Shown: positions 45,371-55,458, counted from the stretch's first letter. The stretch: DNA of 64,000 bases from Prevotella scopos JCM 17725 (GCF_018127785.1 NZ_CP072389.1:434001-498000); one strand, 5' to 3'. The notes: generated from the sequence alone by a model not told the origin. Numbers and translations: made by a program.

Positions 45371-46460
45371 GGCCTATATGACAAAAATGTGCTTAAAATC
45401 CTTGTAACTATCTAATAATCATTATCTTTGTTTTATTTATATTTTTATGGCAAAAAATCTGCTTTTATTGTGGCTCAAAATCGACTATAAAACGTGGTCA
45501 TCTTAATGGTAGTCAACGCTGGTATTGTAAGTGCTGTAAGAGGAGCTTTGTTGGACATAATCGCCTTACCAATACCATTGTCAATAATCGTTATTCCAAG
45601 GGTAATCTAACAGTCAAAGATCTATCAGAGGAGTACGGAGTTTCAACCAGGACAATTTATAGAAAACTCACCAAATCTTATAAAGAAGAACTTCCCAACC
45701 TTCTTGTTCGCCCTGTAGTGGTTTTAATGGATGCCACCTATTGGGGACGTAATTTTGGTGTCGTTATCATGAAGGATTCATTGTCTGGTGATGTACTTTG
45801 GTTTAAGTTTATCAATAGGCATGAACGTCTTGAAGACTATAAGGAGGGCATAAGCTACTTGGAGTCACTTGGGTATACCATTCAAGGGCTTGTATGCGAT
45901 GGTTTTAAGGGACTTAGGCAAGCTTTTCCCAATTATAAATTCCAATTATGCCAGTTCCATCAAGTAATGACTATAAAGACAAAACTAACTTCAAGACCCA
46001 AGCTTGAGGCTTCAAAAGAACTGCTTGAATTATCCAAGATGTTATGTCATACGGACAAGGAGTCCTTTATTGGGGCTTTAAAGGAATGGTACACCAAGTG
46101 GGAGGATTTTCTTAAGGAACGGACAACAACAGAAGATGGAAAATCACATTATACTCATAAAGCTCTACGTAGTGCTTTTTTGAGCCTTAAAAGGAATATG
46201 TCGTCATTGTGGACATACTATGATTACCCTGAATTGAAGATGCCAAATACAAACAATGCCATTGAATCACTCAATGCAGATTTAAAGACAAAATTGAACC
46301 TACACAAGGGGATCAGTATGGAAAGAAGAAAGATCTTCATCCAAGACTTTATAAAGTCCCATTCTCCTAAGAAATAAAAGGGGAATGGGAGATTTTAAGC
46401 ACATTTTTGTCACATAAGAGAAAACGACGCTAAAATAAGCACACTTTTGTCACATAAGCC
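45371..46460 (+). mobile_element. IS256-type insertion sequence, Zn-binding variant (IS1249-like)
   Basis: 1090 bp. The ends are inverted repeats of about 25 bp (GGCCTATATGACAAAA at the left against the complement of TTTTGTCACATAAGCC at the right). They are flanked by the exact 8-bp target duplication AAAAAAGT (45363-45370 and 46461-46468). A second copy of the right-end repeat lies internally at about 46394-46424. Confidence 0.92.
45447..46377 (+). pseudogene. IS256-family transposase, variant Zn-binding type, start disrupted by +1
   Basis: ATG 45447 reads only briefly in its own frame; the transposase frame is entered if one A is removed from the A6 run at 45452-45457, giving MAKICFYCGS. 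That restores an N-terminal zinc ribbon (CFYCGS … WYCKCCKRSF), a helix-turn-helix (VKDLSEEYGVSTRTIYRKL) and the DDE core with MDATYWGRNFG, VCDGFKGLRQAF and the Glu of NNAIESLNADLK. About 309 residues in all. The uninterrupted part begins with ATG 45718, which would lack the zinc ribbon. The +1 may be mutation, a programmed shift or a sequencing error. Confidence 0.82.
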
Positions 46461-46615
46461 AAAAAAGTTGATAAAAAGGAAGCTAATTAATGAAAAAAGA
46501 TTAAATTTTTACAATATAAGATGTCTTGTATGAATAAACAGCTTGCAAATTAGGTTTATAGTTCACCAGTCTTTCTTCAATAAAACATGCAATTCTTCGT
46601 TTCAAGCAAGTCAAT

Positions 46616-46914
46616 TCATAATGGTGGCTCTATAACGAATCGTGTGTGTTGTGTGTTGATATTCCACACGTGTGGTGCGGGTGCTTAGCACATGTGGTGC
46701 TAGTGGTATGCACTAATGGTGCGGATGGTATGCACCACATGTGCGAAGGGTTAACACCATTGCTGTATATAGAAGGTTAGGGATTTAATGTGCGTTAAGT
46801 GTATTAAAACTAAGGTTAATCTGGAGTTTTGTTTATTTCGAGGCTATATTTTTTGACTATATTTTTAGGTTCTATAACGAATTACACACACGATTCGTTA
46901 TAGAGTCATAATGG
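46616..46914. mobile_element. MITE-like element carrying the 22-bp repeat array
   Basis: A perfect 22-bp inverted repeat lies at 46628-46649 (core CTCTATAACGAATCGTG) and 46884-46905. It is flanked by the 9-bp direct repeat TCATAATGG at 46616-46624 and 46906-46914; three bases (TGG) separate repeat and end on the left. The right end also forms a local hairpin (TATAACGAAT/ATTCGTTATA). No gene inside. Non-autonomous element is the best reading. Confidence 0.7.
46670..46748 (+). repeat. 22-bp-period tandem palindromic repeat, locus 2
   Basis: Four GGTGC-type units at exact 22-base spacing (GC at 46677, 46699, 46721 and 46743), more diverged than locus 1. They lie inside the MITE-like element. 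The remaining bases up to 47088 hold no gene. Confidence 0.8.
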
Positions 46915-47088
46915 TAAATTTTACTTTTAATATTTTTCGTATCTTGCTGCAAACTAACATGTTATGTGACTTCTCTAAAAGACAAGAATGATAGGAACTT
47001 TCTTTATTGTATCTTATGTGCTATTAAGTATCCTTAATATATTCTTAGGTGAAAACAAAAGCAAATCCTACGTCACTCAACTATTCTA

Positions 47089-48588
47089 TTACCTACTTCT
47101 CTGAAAGCCTTCTAACTGTTCGTACTGATTATCTTTCATCGTTTGGCTGATTGTACTAATCCAATGACGGTGTGTGAAAATGAAGATGATACCGAGAAGA
47201 GAAAGAAGGATATTGGTAAGGATTGGTTGTTCTAGCCAAAATGTTCCCACTGCTAAGATAGGGAATGGGCTGAATAAAGCTATAATCGTCACCACGAGTT
47301 GTATATAGTTGGTATTTGTATTCTTTCCCGTATGCGTAGCTTTTAGGGAGAATGTTACCTTATTATATACTGCCATTTGAAAGAGGATACGATAAGTAAC
47401 GCCAGCTGTGAAGAGTGCGAAGGCAAGTATTGTCCAAAAGCTTACCTTTCCCCAAATCGCTACAGGAAGGAATGCTAGGAGGGGAATAGATAGCAAGGCT
47501 GTATAAAAGTAATATTTTGCAAGCAGAAGATTTTTGATGCTATTGCGCTGCATCAGTAAACATTCGTAATAATTTCCCTCATAGCACATCAATCTTGTGA
47601 GTGAACTTAACCCAAAAATAATAAAGCTGTAGTAAAGGAATCCATTGGTTTGAACTATTTCACTCTCTTGATCGAAAGCAGTAATCATACTAAAAACGAT
47701 GATACCAATAGTATTAAAAATGAATAGAAGACGTATTCTCTTATTGCGAGTGATTGTCCAAAACTCAATTTTAAGGTATTCTCCGATATGTTTGAAACGA
47801 TCAAAGAACGTAAGTTTAAGATTGTTTTTGACACTCTTAGATAATGTAGATGAAAATTGTTCTTCGCGGATTCGATGTTCAAGTACAGTACGGTTTAGCA
47901 AAATCATTCCTATCAGCACTAATACCATTAGCGCATATATCCAAAACTCACCTCTAATCATCGCATTACCCATTTCTGCACAACGTGCAAAGTAAGTTTG
48001 TGGGGTAGGGATGAAGATAGCTATTAGTGAGATAGAAGTATAAGTAAGAATAGGTATGAGCCAATATCGAACACCACGTGCAGTCAACACTTGCGTAAAC
48101 TGGAAGAATTGTCCATTGATAAGGAGAAGAAGATATAATCCTGCGGTATAGCCAATCAGTGCCTTTGTACCTAATTCAGGAATGATGGTTTTGATGCTAA
48201 AAGGAATGAAGAGAAAGAGGAGGTTTGCGTTCTTAAAAACAATCAATTGACGTAGAATTAGATAATCAGTATAACTGTGTTTAGGAAGCGACAAGAGTAG
48301 ATATGGACGTATATGCATCAGCAACCGGTGGTCGGTTGTATATCTAAAAAGATAATCAAAAAACAGAAACAAAGGTAGCACGGCATAAACGAAACGATAA
48401 CCTCCAAGATTATCAATGCTTTTGAGGTCGGCTAACTTGTATCCAATCCACACAAAATAAGCATAAATAAAAACAGCCAACGCGTAGTAAAAATATTTTG
48501 CTACGCTGTTGGCTTGCCATATCTTATTCCTCCTACTAGATATGTAGAAGTGCTTATGCAATGTTTGTATAGCCTCCCAATAAGTCAT
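47089..48588 (-). CDS. Multi-pass membrane protein, DUF5687-like
   Basis: 499 residues with about twelve hydrophobic helices and a charged cytoplasmic loop around 230-270 (EEQFSSTLSKSVKNNLKLTFFDR). The layout resembles the DUF5687 membrane components that usually accompany an ABC ATPase; no ATPase gene is adjacent here. It ends the leftward unit ftsK, lolA-like, this gene, with only a 1-base gap to the LolA-like gene, suggesting an envelope role. Function unknown. Confidence 0.65.
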   Translation of the reverse strand: MTYWEAIQTLHKHFYISSRRNKIWQANSVAKYFYYALAVFIYAYFVWIGYKLADLKSIDNLGGYRFVYAVLPLFLFFDYLFRYTTDHRLLMHIRPYLLLSLPKHSYTDYLILRQLIVFKNANLLFLFIPFSIKTIIPELGTKALIGYTAGLYLLLLINGQFFQFTQVLTARGVRYWLIPILTYTSISLIAIFIPTPQTYFARCAEMGNAMIRGEFWIYALMVLVLIGMILLNRTVLEHRIREEQFSSTLSKSVKNNLKLTFFDRFKHIGEYLKIEFWTITRNKRIRLLFIFNTIGIIVFSMITAFDQESEIVQTNGFLYYSFIIFGLSSLTRLMCYEGNYYECLLMQRNSIKNLLLAKYYFYTALLSIPLLAFLPVAIWGKVSFWTILAFALFTAGVTYRILFQMAVYNKVTFSLKATHTGKNTNTNYIQLVVTIIALFSPFPILAVGTFWLEQPILTNILLSLLGIIFIFTHRHWISTISQTMKDNQYEQLEGFQRSR

Positions 48589-48589
48589 T

Positions 48590-49204
48590 TTATCTCAAGT
48601 CAATAATCTCAGCTGATGGATGACTCTTTTTATTAAACGTAAAAATGGCGTCAGGAAGGTTTTTACGTTGAATGTCCGAGACTGAAATAGTGGTCCATTT
48701 ATTAGCCTGTTTAATCTTTATGGTCTGTAACTGATAAGCTTTATTGACAGTCACATAAGCTTCTGGGATATTGCGTTTTGGGGTGGTTGCCTTCATATGT
48801 ATTACATAGGCACCCCCTTCTGTAGTCATAGATAGGTTATAGCCCTGGCGGTATAGTGTCATCAAGGCATAAGGATTCATTGAAAGACGCTGAGCCTCTG
48901 TTGGTGTAGAAATATTCACCTCGTCAGTAGATTTCATATATGACCATTGTGTTGTACCATTAAACCACACTGTTGTCTGTGGGGTAGTAGCTACAAATTT
49001 TGTCCCTTTCACAGAAATAGTGCCCGATGTTCTACCAACACTACCCGGTCTAGAAAGTGCGAAACGTGCTGTAAAGCCACCTAGGCTAGACACTTTAGCA
49101 GTAGCTTTATCCAAACAAGCCTTAGCTTGATTTGTATTCTGTGCAATTGCAACATTTGCCACCATGATGGCAACGAACAATAATAAATACTTAATCTGTC
49201 TCAT
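48590..49204 (-). CDS. LolA-like outer-membrane lipoprotein carrier protein
   Basis: 204 residues with a signal peptide (KYLLLFVAIMVANVAIAQ). The mature part matches the LolA-like fold of curved beta sheet: VSSLGGFTARFALSR, WSYMKSTDEVNISTP and a late TFNKKSHPSAEIIDLR. It would ferry lipoproteins across the periplasm. It lies 41 bases after ftsK, the common Bacteroidetes arrangement. Confidence 0.88.
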   Translation of the reverse strand: MRQIKYLLLFVAIMVANVAIAQNTNQAKACLDKATAKVSSLGGFTARFALSRPGSVGRTSGTISVKGTKFVATTPQTTVWFNGTTQWSYMKSTDEVNISTPTEAQRLSMNPYALMTLYRQGYNLSMTTEGGAYVIHMKATTPKRNIPEAYVTVNKAYQLQTIKIKQANKWTTISVSDIQRKNLPDAIFTFNKKSHPSAEIIDLR

Positions 49205-49245
49205 TATCCTATCGTTTTATTTGTTTTATTCGTATTGTAAAGAAC

Positions 49246-51711
49246 TTATTGTCCACGAAGGATGGTGAGTAGGTTGTCAAGACTTACCTCATCACTTATC
49301 AATACTTCGCGTGGTTTTGAACCCTTAGCAGCACCGACGATACCAGCCTTTTCCATTTGATCCATCAAACGACCAGCACGATTATAGCCAATAGACATTT
49401 TGCGCTGTATCATACTTGTTGAACCTTGCTGCGTAACAACAATAGCACGGGCTGCTTCCTCAAATAATGGGTCAAGCGTTTGTGCGTCAAGTGATCCGCC
49501 TCCACCAACTTCGTCATCAGACAACGGCTCTGGGATTTCCAATGGGCGGACAGGTCCTAACTGGTTAGCGATGAACTTGGTGATGTTTTCCACCTCAGGA
49601 GTATCTACGAATGCACATTGAACACGAACAGGGTCAGCGCCATTGAGGTAAAGCATATCACCTCGTCCTACGAGCTGTTGTGCGCCAGGACGATCGAGGA
49701 TGATGCGTGAGTCCATCATTGCTCCTACACGGAAAGCAATACGTCCAGGGAAGTTTGCTTTAATATTACCCGTGATAATCGTTGTTGTTGGACGTTGTGT
49801 TGCGATAATCATGTGCATACCAACGGCACGTGCGAGCTGTGCAATACGTGTGATCGGCATTTCGACTTCTTTACCTGCAGTAAGGATTAAATCACCAAAC
49901 TCATCAATGATGACAACGATATAAGGCATAAATTCATGACCTTCTTCTGGGTTCAGTTCATGTCTTAGGAACTTTTGATTGTATTCCTTTATATTTCTTA
50001 CACGAGCTGCCTTCAACTTGTCATAACGTTCATCCATAAGTACGCAAAGACCTTTCAGCGTCTTCACAACCTTTTGGACATCAGTGATAATTGGTTCATC
50101 CTCATTTTCTTCAACAGCAGCCATGAAAGGTTTTGCTATCGGAGAGTAAACGCTAAACTCCACCTTCTTTGGGTCAACAAGTACAATCTTCAGTTCGTTT
50201 GGATGTTTTTTATACAAAAGAGAGGTAATAATCGCATTCAGTCCAACTGATTTACCCTGACCTGTAGCACCCGCAACGAGCAAGTGAGGAATCTTTGCAA
50301 GGTCGACCATATATACCTCATTGGTAATCGTCTTTCCCAATGCAATAGGCAACTCCATTGTTGACTCCTGAAATTTACGTGAATTTAGAATTGAGAACAT
50401 TGATACGATACTTGGCTTTGCGTTTGGAACTTCAATTCCAATCGTACCCTTGCCTGGCATAGGAGCGATGATACGAATACCAATGGCTGCTAAGCTCAAA
50501 GCAATATCATCTTCAAGATTCTTAATTTTAGAAATTCTAACTCCCTGTGCAGGTGTAATCTCATAAAGCGTAATTGTAGGACCAACCGTAGCACGGATAC
50601 TACTTATCTGAACTCCAAAATCATTCAGGACCTTTATAATACGATCTTTGTTAGCTTCTAGCTCTTCTTGGCTAACATAATTAGTCTTGGAATCAGAAGG
50701 ATATTTTTTGAGTAGATCAAGTGACGGAAACTTCCATTTCGTAAAAGGTTCACGTGGGTTGATAGGAGTCAATGGAAGGTTGTTGTTAGCCAGCGTGTTG
50801 CTATTGGCTTGTTCTACCACGTTTTCTTTTTCAACTTCAAAGTTTGGCGTATTTTGCTGCGCTCCTTTATTTGCTTTCTCATTGCCTTTTTGTTGCGCCA
50901 CCACATCTGACTCTTGTGGAGTAACTGTTGATTCGGTTGATAAATCAATAGGTTCTGCGATATTTGAATCAACATATTCAGTTGGCTTTACAACGTTTTC
51001 ATCTTCAATCGCTTCATTCTCTGATAAATTTTCAGCGTTCTCGCCCTTGCTGTCATGTACAACAGTGAACTTAACTTTGTCGCGAATATAACCAAAAGGA
51101 TTTATCATCTTACGGACAACAGTAATTGTTTCAGAAGTGATATAGGTGAGGTAAGCCAGCATAACAATCACTAAGATAGCAATCAATCCTGGTGAACCAA
51201 CGAGATTCTCCATGTATTGTACGCAGAAAGCACCATGGTCTCCGCCTGGGTTATATACCTGATCTCCCATTAAAGGAGTAAGAACTTTAGCAAAGGTAAC
51301 GGAGAGCCAAATCATGACCAAAGCCATGCCCATGAACCATTTCATGAGGTTTAGCTTCTTATAAACTCCCATCATGCGTAATCCGCAAAGAGCAATAAAA
51401 GCAGGAATAATAAAAGCAGGAATACCAAAACAGCGAGAGATGAGTCCGTATGAAATGATAGCTCCAAGTGAGCCGCATACATTCTGGAAAACTCTATTAG
51501 CGTTCTCAACCTCTCTTGGACGAAGGTCAGTAACTAAACTTTGATCTGCTGCACCTGTGCTGAAATAGCTAAAAAAAGCGACACAGATATAGATAGCAAC
51601 GCATAAAAGGATGAGCCCTGCAACAAACCCAGTCTTGTCGTTAATAATGTTATTTAGTCCGAGCGCCTCGGTGAAAGTCTTACTTTTCTGTGTTGTTTTC
51701 TTCTTTGCCAT
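49246..51711 (-). CDS. ftsK: DNA translocase FtsK
   Basis: 821 residues. Four to five N-terminal helices (to about 200), a low-complexity polar linker (about 225-320), then the motor domain with Walker A GATGQGKSVG and Walker B YIVVIIDEFGDL. The C-terminal gamma winged-helix has IQRKMSIGYNRAGRLMDQME. It pumps DNA at the division septum and activates XerCD. It is first of a leftward three-gene unit and divergent from the exonuclease gene; a CAAAAGTA complement (TACTTTTG) promoter box lies at 51742-51735. Confidence 0.97.
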   Translation of the reverse strand: MAKKKTTQKSKTFTEALGLNNIINDKTGFVAGLILLCVAIYICVAFFSYFSTGAADQSLVTDLRPREVENANRVFQNVCGSLGAIISYGLISRCFGIPAFIIPAFIALCGLRMMGVYKKLNLMKWFMGMALVMIWLSVTFAKVLTPLMGDQVYNPGGDHGAFCVQYMENLVGSPGLIAILVIVMLAYLTYITSETITVVRKMINPFGYIRDKVKFTVVHDSKGENAENLSENEAIEDENVVKPTEYVDSNIAEPIDLSTESTVTPQESDVVAQQKGNEKANKGAQQNTPNFEVEKENVVEQANSNTLANNNLPLTPINPREPFTKWKFPSLDLLKKYPSDSKTNYVSQEELEANKDRIIKVLNDFGVQISSIRATVGPTITLYEITPAQGVRISKIKNLEDDIALSLAAIGIRIIAPMPGKGTIGIEVPNAKPSIVSMFSILNSRKFQESTMELPIALGKTITNEVYMVDLAKIPHLLVAGATGQGKSVGLNAIITSLLYKKHPNELKIVLVDPKKVEFSVYSPIAKPFMAAVEENEDEPIITDVQKVVKTLKGLCVLMDERYDKLKAARVRNIKEYNQKFLRHELNPEEGHEFMPYIVVIIDEFGDLILTAGKEVEMPITRIAQLARAVGMHMIIATQRPTTTIITGNIKANFPGRIAFRVGAMMDSRIILDRPGAQQLVGRGDMLYLNGADPVRVQCAFVDTPEVENITKFIANQLGPVRPLEIPEPLSDDEVGGGGSLDAQTLDPLFEEAARAIVVTQQGSTSMIQRKMSIGYNRAGRLMDQMEKAGIVGAAKGSKPREVLISDEVSLDNLLTILRGQ

Positions 51712-51785
51712 TTATCGTTACTCTTTTATACTTGCAAAAGTAATAAATAAGTGCCATATAAGTGTCGTTTTTCAAACTTTTTTTT

Positions 51786-51793
51786 TAATTTTG
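51786..51793 (+). promoter_or_regulatory. Exonuclease gene promoter box
   Basis: TAATTTTG fits TAnnTTTG and ends 9 bases before ATG 51803, giving a very short leader. It shows that the upstream part of the long open frame from 51611 is not translated. Confidence 0.6.
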
Positions 51794-51802
51794 CAAGTTA
51801 GT

Positions 51803-52489
51803 ATGCAATCTGAAATGAGTACAGTATTATACAATAAATTCGACAAGAGTAAAATTTCACAGTTACCAAGGGTTACCTTCCCCGGTAAGATAGTCGTTGT
51901 CTTAAATGAAACAGAGGCAGAGAAGGCGGTGAATTACTTGCTTTCTAAGGACATTATCGGTATCGATACAGAAACACGTCCTGTCTTCAAGAAGGGACAA
52001 CGCCGTAAAGTTGCACTCTTGCAAGCCTGTGACCATGAAGTTTGTTTTCTCTTTCGTCTGAATATCATAGGTGTACCCGATTGTATTAAACGTTTTCTTG
52101 AAGATAAAACTGTACCGAAGGTAGGTCTCTCATTAGGCGATGATATCTTGATGTTACATCAGCGTGTAGATTTTAAGCCTGGTTATTTTATTGATCTTCA
52201 AGACTATGTTAAGTCTTTAGGAGTTGAAGACATGAGCCTTCAGAAACTTTATGCCAATGTTTTCCATGAGCGTATAACGAAACGTGAGCAGTTATCAAAT
52301 TGGGAGAACCAGATATTGACCGATAAACAGAAGATATATGCTTCCACTGATGCCTGGACATGTATAATGCTTTATGAGCGTCTGCATGAATTAAAACATA
52401 ATGGTGATTATGAACTCGTAGTAGTTCCGCCAAAGGTAAAAGATGTGTCTGAACATACAGATAATGAGGAAGAAATAACAAAAGAATAA
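51803..52489 (+). CDS. DEDDy 3'-5' exonuclease domain protein
   Basis: About 228 residues from ATG 51803 (ATG 51815 is equally possible). The frame extends upstream to 51611, but that part overlaps ftsK and lies before the promoter. Exonuclease motifs are IIGIDTETRPVF (DxE), FIDLQDYVKSLG (D) and YASTDAWTCIMLYERL (Y…D). It resembles the catalytic half of RNase D without HRDC domains, suggesting RNA 3'-end trimming or DNA repair; the substrate is uncertain. Confidence 0.85.
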   Translation: MQSEMSTVLYNKFDKSKISQLPRVTFPGKIVVVLNETEAEKAVNYLLSKDIIGIDTETRPVFKKGQRRKVALLQACDHEVCFLFRLNIIGVPDCIKRFLEDKTVPKVGLSLGDDILMLHQRVDFKPGYFIDLQDYVKSLGVEDMSLQKLYANVFHERITKREQLSNWENQILTDKQKIYASTDAWTCIMLYERLHELKHNGDYELVVVPPKVKDVSEHTDNEEEITKE

Positions 52490-52636
52490 TGTCTTTGTTT
52501 AATTATTATTGGTAGAAGATTGCTATTTCTCATCAAGAAAGTAAGATTATCAATTACATCGCTCAATATCTTCTTTCATTAAATAATTTAGCAATCATCA
52601 AGCAGAGCAATACGATAAACGCTAAAAAGGAACTTT

Positions 52637-53839
52637 ATGTATAAACAAGTATATTTAAAAAGAGGCAAGGAAGAGAGTCTTCTTCGTTTTCATCCATGGA
52701 TTTTTTCGGGTGCTATCAACAAGATTGAGGAAGGGCTTGAAGAAGGCGATATTGTACGTGTTATGACGCATGACAATAGGTTTATCGCTGTCGGACACTT
52801 CCAAATAGGTTCAATTGCAGTCCGTGTCCTTTCTTTCCACGACGTAAAGATTGATGATATGTTTTGGGAAAGTCGCTTGAGTGCTGCCCTTCATGTACGC
52901 CAATCTATCGGTATTATTCGTAAAAAAAGTACCAGAGCAGGTGAATTTCCAAACACAACTTATCGTCTCGTACATGGTGAGGGTGACAATCTCCCAGGCT
53001 TGATAATCGACATATATGGTAAGACTGCTGTTATGCAAGCCCATTCTGTAGGTATGCATGTTTGTCGTGAAGCCGTTGCGGAAGCTCTTGTTAAAGTGAT
53101 GGGGGATGAGTTGGATAGTATCTATTATAAGAGTGAAACTACGCTCCCTTTCAAGGCTGAACTTGGACAGGAGAATGGTTTCATCTATGGATATACTGAA
53201 AATAATATTGCAATTGAAAACGGTTTAAAGTTCCATATCGACTGGTTGAAAGGTCAGAAAACCGGTTTCTTTATTGATCAGCGTGAGAATCGTTCTCTGT
53301 TAGAGTATTATGCGAAGGGACGAAGTGTACTAAACATGTTCTGTTACACAGGTGGTTTCTCTGTTTATGCCATGCGTGGTGGGGCAGAGGTAGTACATTC
53401 TGTGGATAGTTCGGCTAAGGCTATTGAATTGACGAATAAGAACGTAAATCTCAATTTCCCTGGTGATGCACGTCATGAAGCAATCTGTGAGGATGCCTTC
53501 AAATATCTTGATGACAACGATGGAAAGTATGACCTTATCATACTCGATCCACCTGCTTTCGCTAAGCATCGTAGTGCATTGAAGAATGGATTACGTGGTT
53601 ATACGCGATTGAATGTTAAGGGATTTGAAAAGATTAAGCCTGGGGGACTCTTGTTTACCTTCAGTTGTTCACAAGTCGTTACGAAAGACAATTTCCGACA
53701 GGCTGTCTTTACGGCTGCAGCCCAAGCTGGACGTAAGGTCCGCATCCTACATCAGCTACATCAGCCTGCTGACCATCCAATAAATATTTATCATCCCGAA
53801 GGCGAATATTTAAAGGGATTAGTCTTATATGTTGAATAA
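52637..53839 (+). CDS. rlmI: 23S rRNA (cytosine-C5)-methyltransferase RlmI-type
   Basis: 400 residues. An N-terminal PUA domain (LKRGKEESLLRFHPWIFSGAI) is followed by a SAM methyltransferase with NMFCYTGGFSVYAM (motif I), LIILDPPAFAKHR and TFSCSQVV with the catalytic cysteine. These define the RlmI/YccW family that makes m5C in 23S rRNA. The last 11 bases overlap tilS, so the two are coupled. Confidence 0.92.
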   Translation: MYKQVYLKRGKEESLLRFHPWIFSGAINKIEEGLEEGDIVRVMTHDNRFIAVGHFQIGSIAVRVLSFHDVKIDDMFWESRLSAALHVRQSIGIIRKKSTRAGEFPNTTYRLVHGEGDNLPGLIIDIYGKTAVMQAHSVGMHVCREAVAEALVKVMGDELDSIYYKSETTLPFKAELGQENGFIYGYTENNIAIENGLKFHIDWLKGQKTGFFIDQRENRSLLEYYAKGRSVLNMFCYTGGFSVYAMRGGAEVVHSVDSSAKAIELTNKNVNLNFPGDARHEAICEDAFKYLDDNDGKYDLIILDPPAFAKHRSALKNGLRGYTRLNVKGFEKIKPGGLLFTFSCSQVVTKDNFRQAVFTAAAQAGRKVRILHQLHQPADHPINIYHPEGEYLKGLVLYVE

Positions 53840-55199
53840 AGTAAAACGATTTATAGCTTCTGAGCATCTGCTTCGAGTAGATGCTCTTTATTTAATTGCG
53901 CTATCTGGTGGTGCAGATAGTGTTGCTCTTTTGTTATTACTCAAGAATTTAGGTTATCGTATAGAGGCTGTTCATTGCAACTTTCACCTGCGTGGAGAGG
54001 AGAGTCAGAGAGATGAACAGTTTTGCGAGGAGCTATGTCAACGTGAGAATATTCCGTTTCACAAAGTCCATTTTGATACACTAACTTATGCTGACTTGCA
54101 TAAGGTGAGTATTGAGATGGCAGCACGCGAACTACGATATCGTTATTTCTTTCAGTTGAAAGAGGCGTTGGGGGCTGATGGCATTTGTGTCGGTCATCAT
54201 AAAGAAGACTCCGTTGAGACGATTCTAATAAACCTTATTCGCGGAACAGGCCTGAATGGTTTGGTGGGGATTCGTCCGCGCATGAATGATGTTATACGCC
54301 CTTTACTGTGTGTTACGCGTCAAGAAATAGAAGAATATCTTCGTCAACAAGTTGTTTCTTATGTTACAGACAGCACTAATTTAGTTGATGACGTAGTGCG
54401 GAATAAGATCCGATTGAATGTTCTTCCAAAGTTGTCAGAGATTAATCCATCGGTTAATGATACTATTTTAACGACAGCATATCATCTCTCAGAAGTCGAT
54501 GCGATTGTACAGGCATCACTTAAAGCGGTTTTGAATAAAGCTGTTCGTTTCTTTAATCCAGAGTTTGAAGTTAATTCTAATAGTCTGAAAAATGAACCTT
54601 TTCAGCTTAGTTTGTCAATAATAAGAGGATATTCTTCACCCGCTTACTTGCTTTTTCACTTGCTTAAACCACTTGGCTTTTCATCTTCCCAGATAAAAGA
54701 AATGGCTTCCCATCTTGATGGTCAGACGGGACAAATGTGGTTTTCGTCAACACATGAACTCACTCACGACCGTGAGGTGTTTATAGTTTTGCCTCGTGAT
54801 GAGGCTGAATCACGCACGCTCGTTATCCCAGAAACTGGACGTTATGTCTATGATGAGCATCTCTCTCTTCGGTTGACAGAACGAACTTTGCTGCCATCCG
54901 CAAACGTTTCTTTTTCAAAGAGTCCAAAAATAGTTGACCTTAATGCAACTTCGATTCGTTTCCCTTTGACTTTGAGATGTGTTATAGAAGGCGATCGTTT
55001 TACTCCACTTGGCATGCGTGGAACTCAGCTTGTGAGTGATTTCCTTACGAATCTCAAACGTAATCGGTTTGAGAAACGTAATCAGTTGGTTCTCCTGGAT
55101 GCTTCTGGTACCATCCTTTGGGTTGTCGGCCAACGTATCAATGATAGTTTTAAGTTGACTCCAGAGAGCAATGCTTGTTTACGAATAGAGATTTTATAA
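53829..55199 (+). CDS. tilS: tRNA(Ile)-lysidine synthase
   Basis: 456 residues. The PP-loop ATP-binding motif is ALSGGADSVALL near residues 22-33; HCNFHLRGEESQRDE, GHHKEDSVETILINLIRGTGLNGL and VRNKIRLNVLP follow as in TilS. The C-terminal domain near 375-456 is the tRNA-binding TilS-C. It modifies C34 of tRNA(Ile)CAU to lysidine, which is essential for AUA decoding. Start at ATG 53829 overlaps rlmI. Confidence 0.95.
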   Translation: MLNKVKRFIASEHLLRVDALYLIALSGGADSVALLLLLKNLGYRIEAVHCNFHLRGEESQRDEQFCEELCQRENIPFHKVHFDTLTYADLHKVSIEMAARELRYRYFFQLKEALGADGICVGHHKEDSVETILINLIRGTGLNGLVGIRPRMNDVIRPLLCVTRQEIEEYLRQQVVSYVTDSTNLVDDVVRNKIRLNVLPKLSEINPSVNDTILTTAYHLSEVDAIVQASLKAVLNKAVRFFNPEFEVNSNSLKNEPFQLSLSIIRGYSSPAYLLFHLLKPLGFSSSQIKEMASHLDGQTGQMWFSSTHELTHDREVFIVLPRDEAESRTLVIPETGRYVYDEHLSLRLTERTLLPSANVSFSKSPKIVDLNATSIRFPLTLRCVIEGDRFTPLGMRGTQLVSDFLTNLKRNRFEKRNQLVLLDASGTILWVVGQRINDSFKLTPESNACLRIEIL

Positions 55200-55398
55200 T
55201 TGTTCTATTGTCCAATATGATGAAGCGGAGATTACATATTCAACTAAAGTAATTTAAGCTTAAAACGGAAGAAACTTTGTTCTTCTATTATGGCATAGAT
55301 AAACATTCTTTTTGTAGTATCTTCGTTGAAATAGAATGGACGCTTTTATAAACACACATAACCAACACACTATAGTTTATTCTTATTGCGTGCATGTG

Positions 55399-55458
55399 CT
55401 CTGCACCATTGGTGCTCATGCCCTGCACAAGTGGTGTTAAGCACCCGCACGACATGTG
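55399..55458 (-). repeat. 22-bp-period tandem palindromic repeat, locus 3
   Basis: On the minus strand three units (GTGCGGGTGCTTAACACC and variants) have their TGC steps at 55448, 55426 and 55404, again exactly 22 bases apart. They belong to the same family as 25195-25270 and 46670-46748. Confidence 0.75.

Noticed and set aside
51611..51802. Upstream extension of the exonuclease frame
   Set aside because: It overlaps the divergent ftsK gene and precedes the promoter box at 51786; it does not resemble the family.
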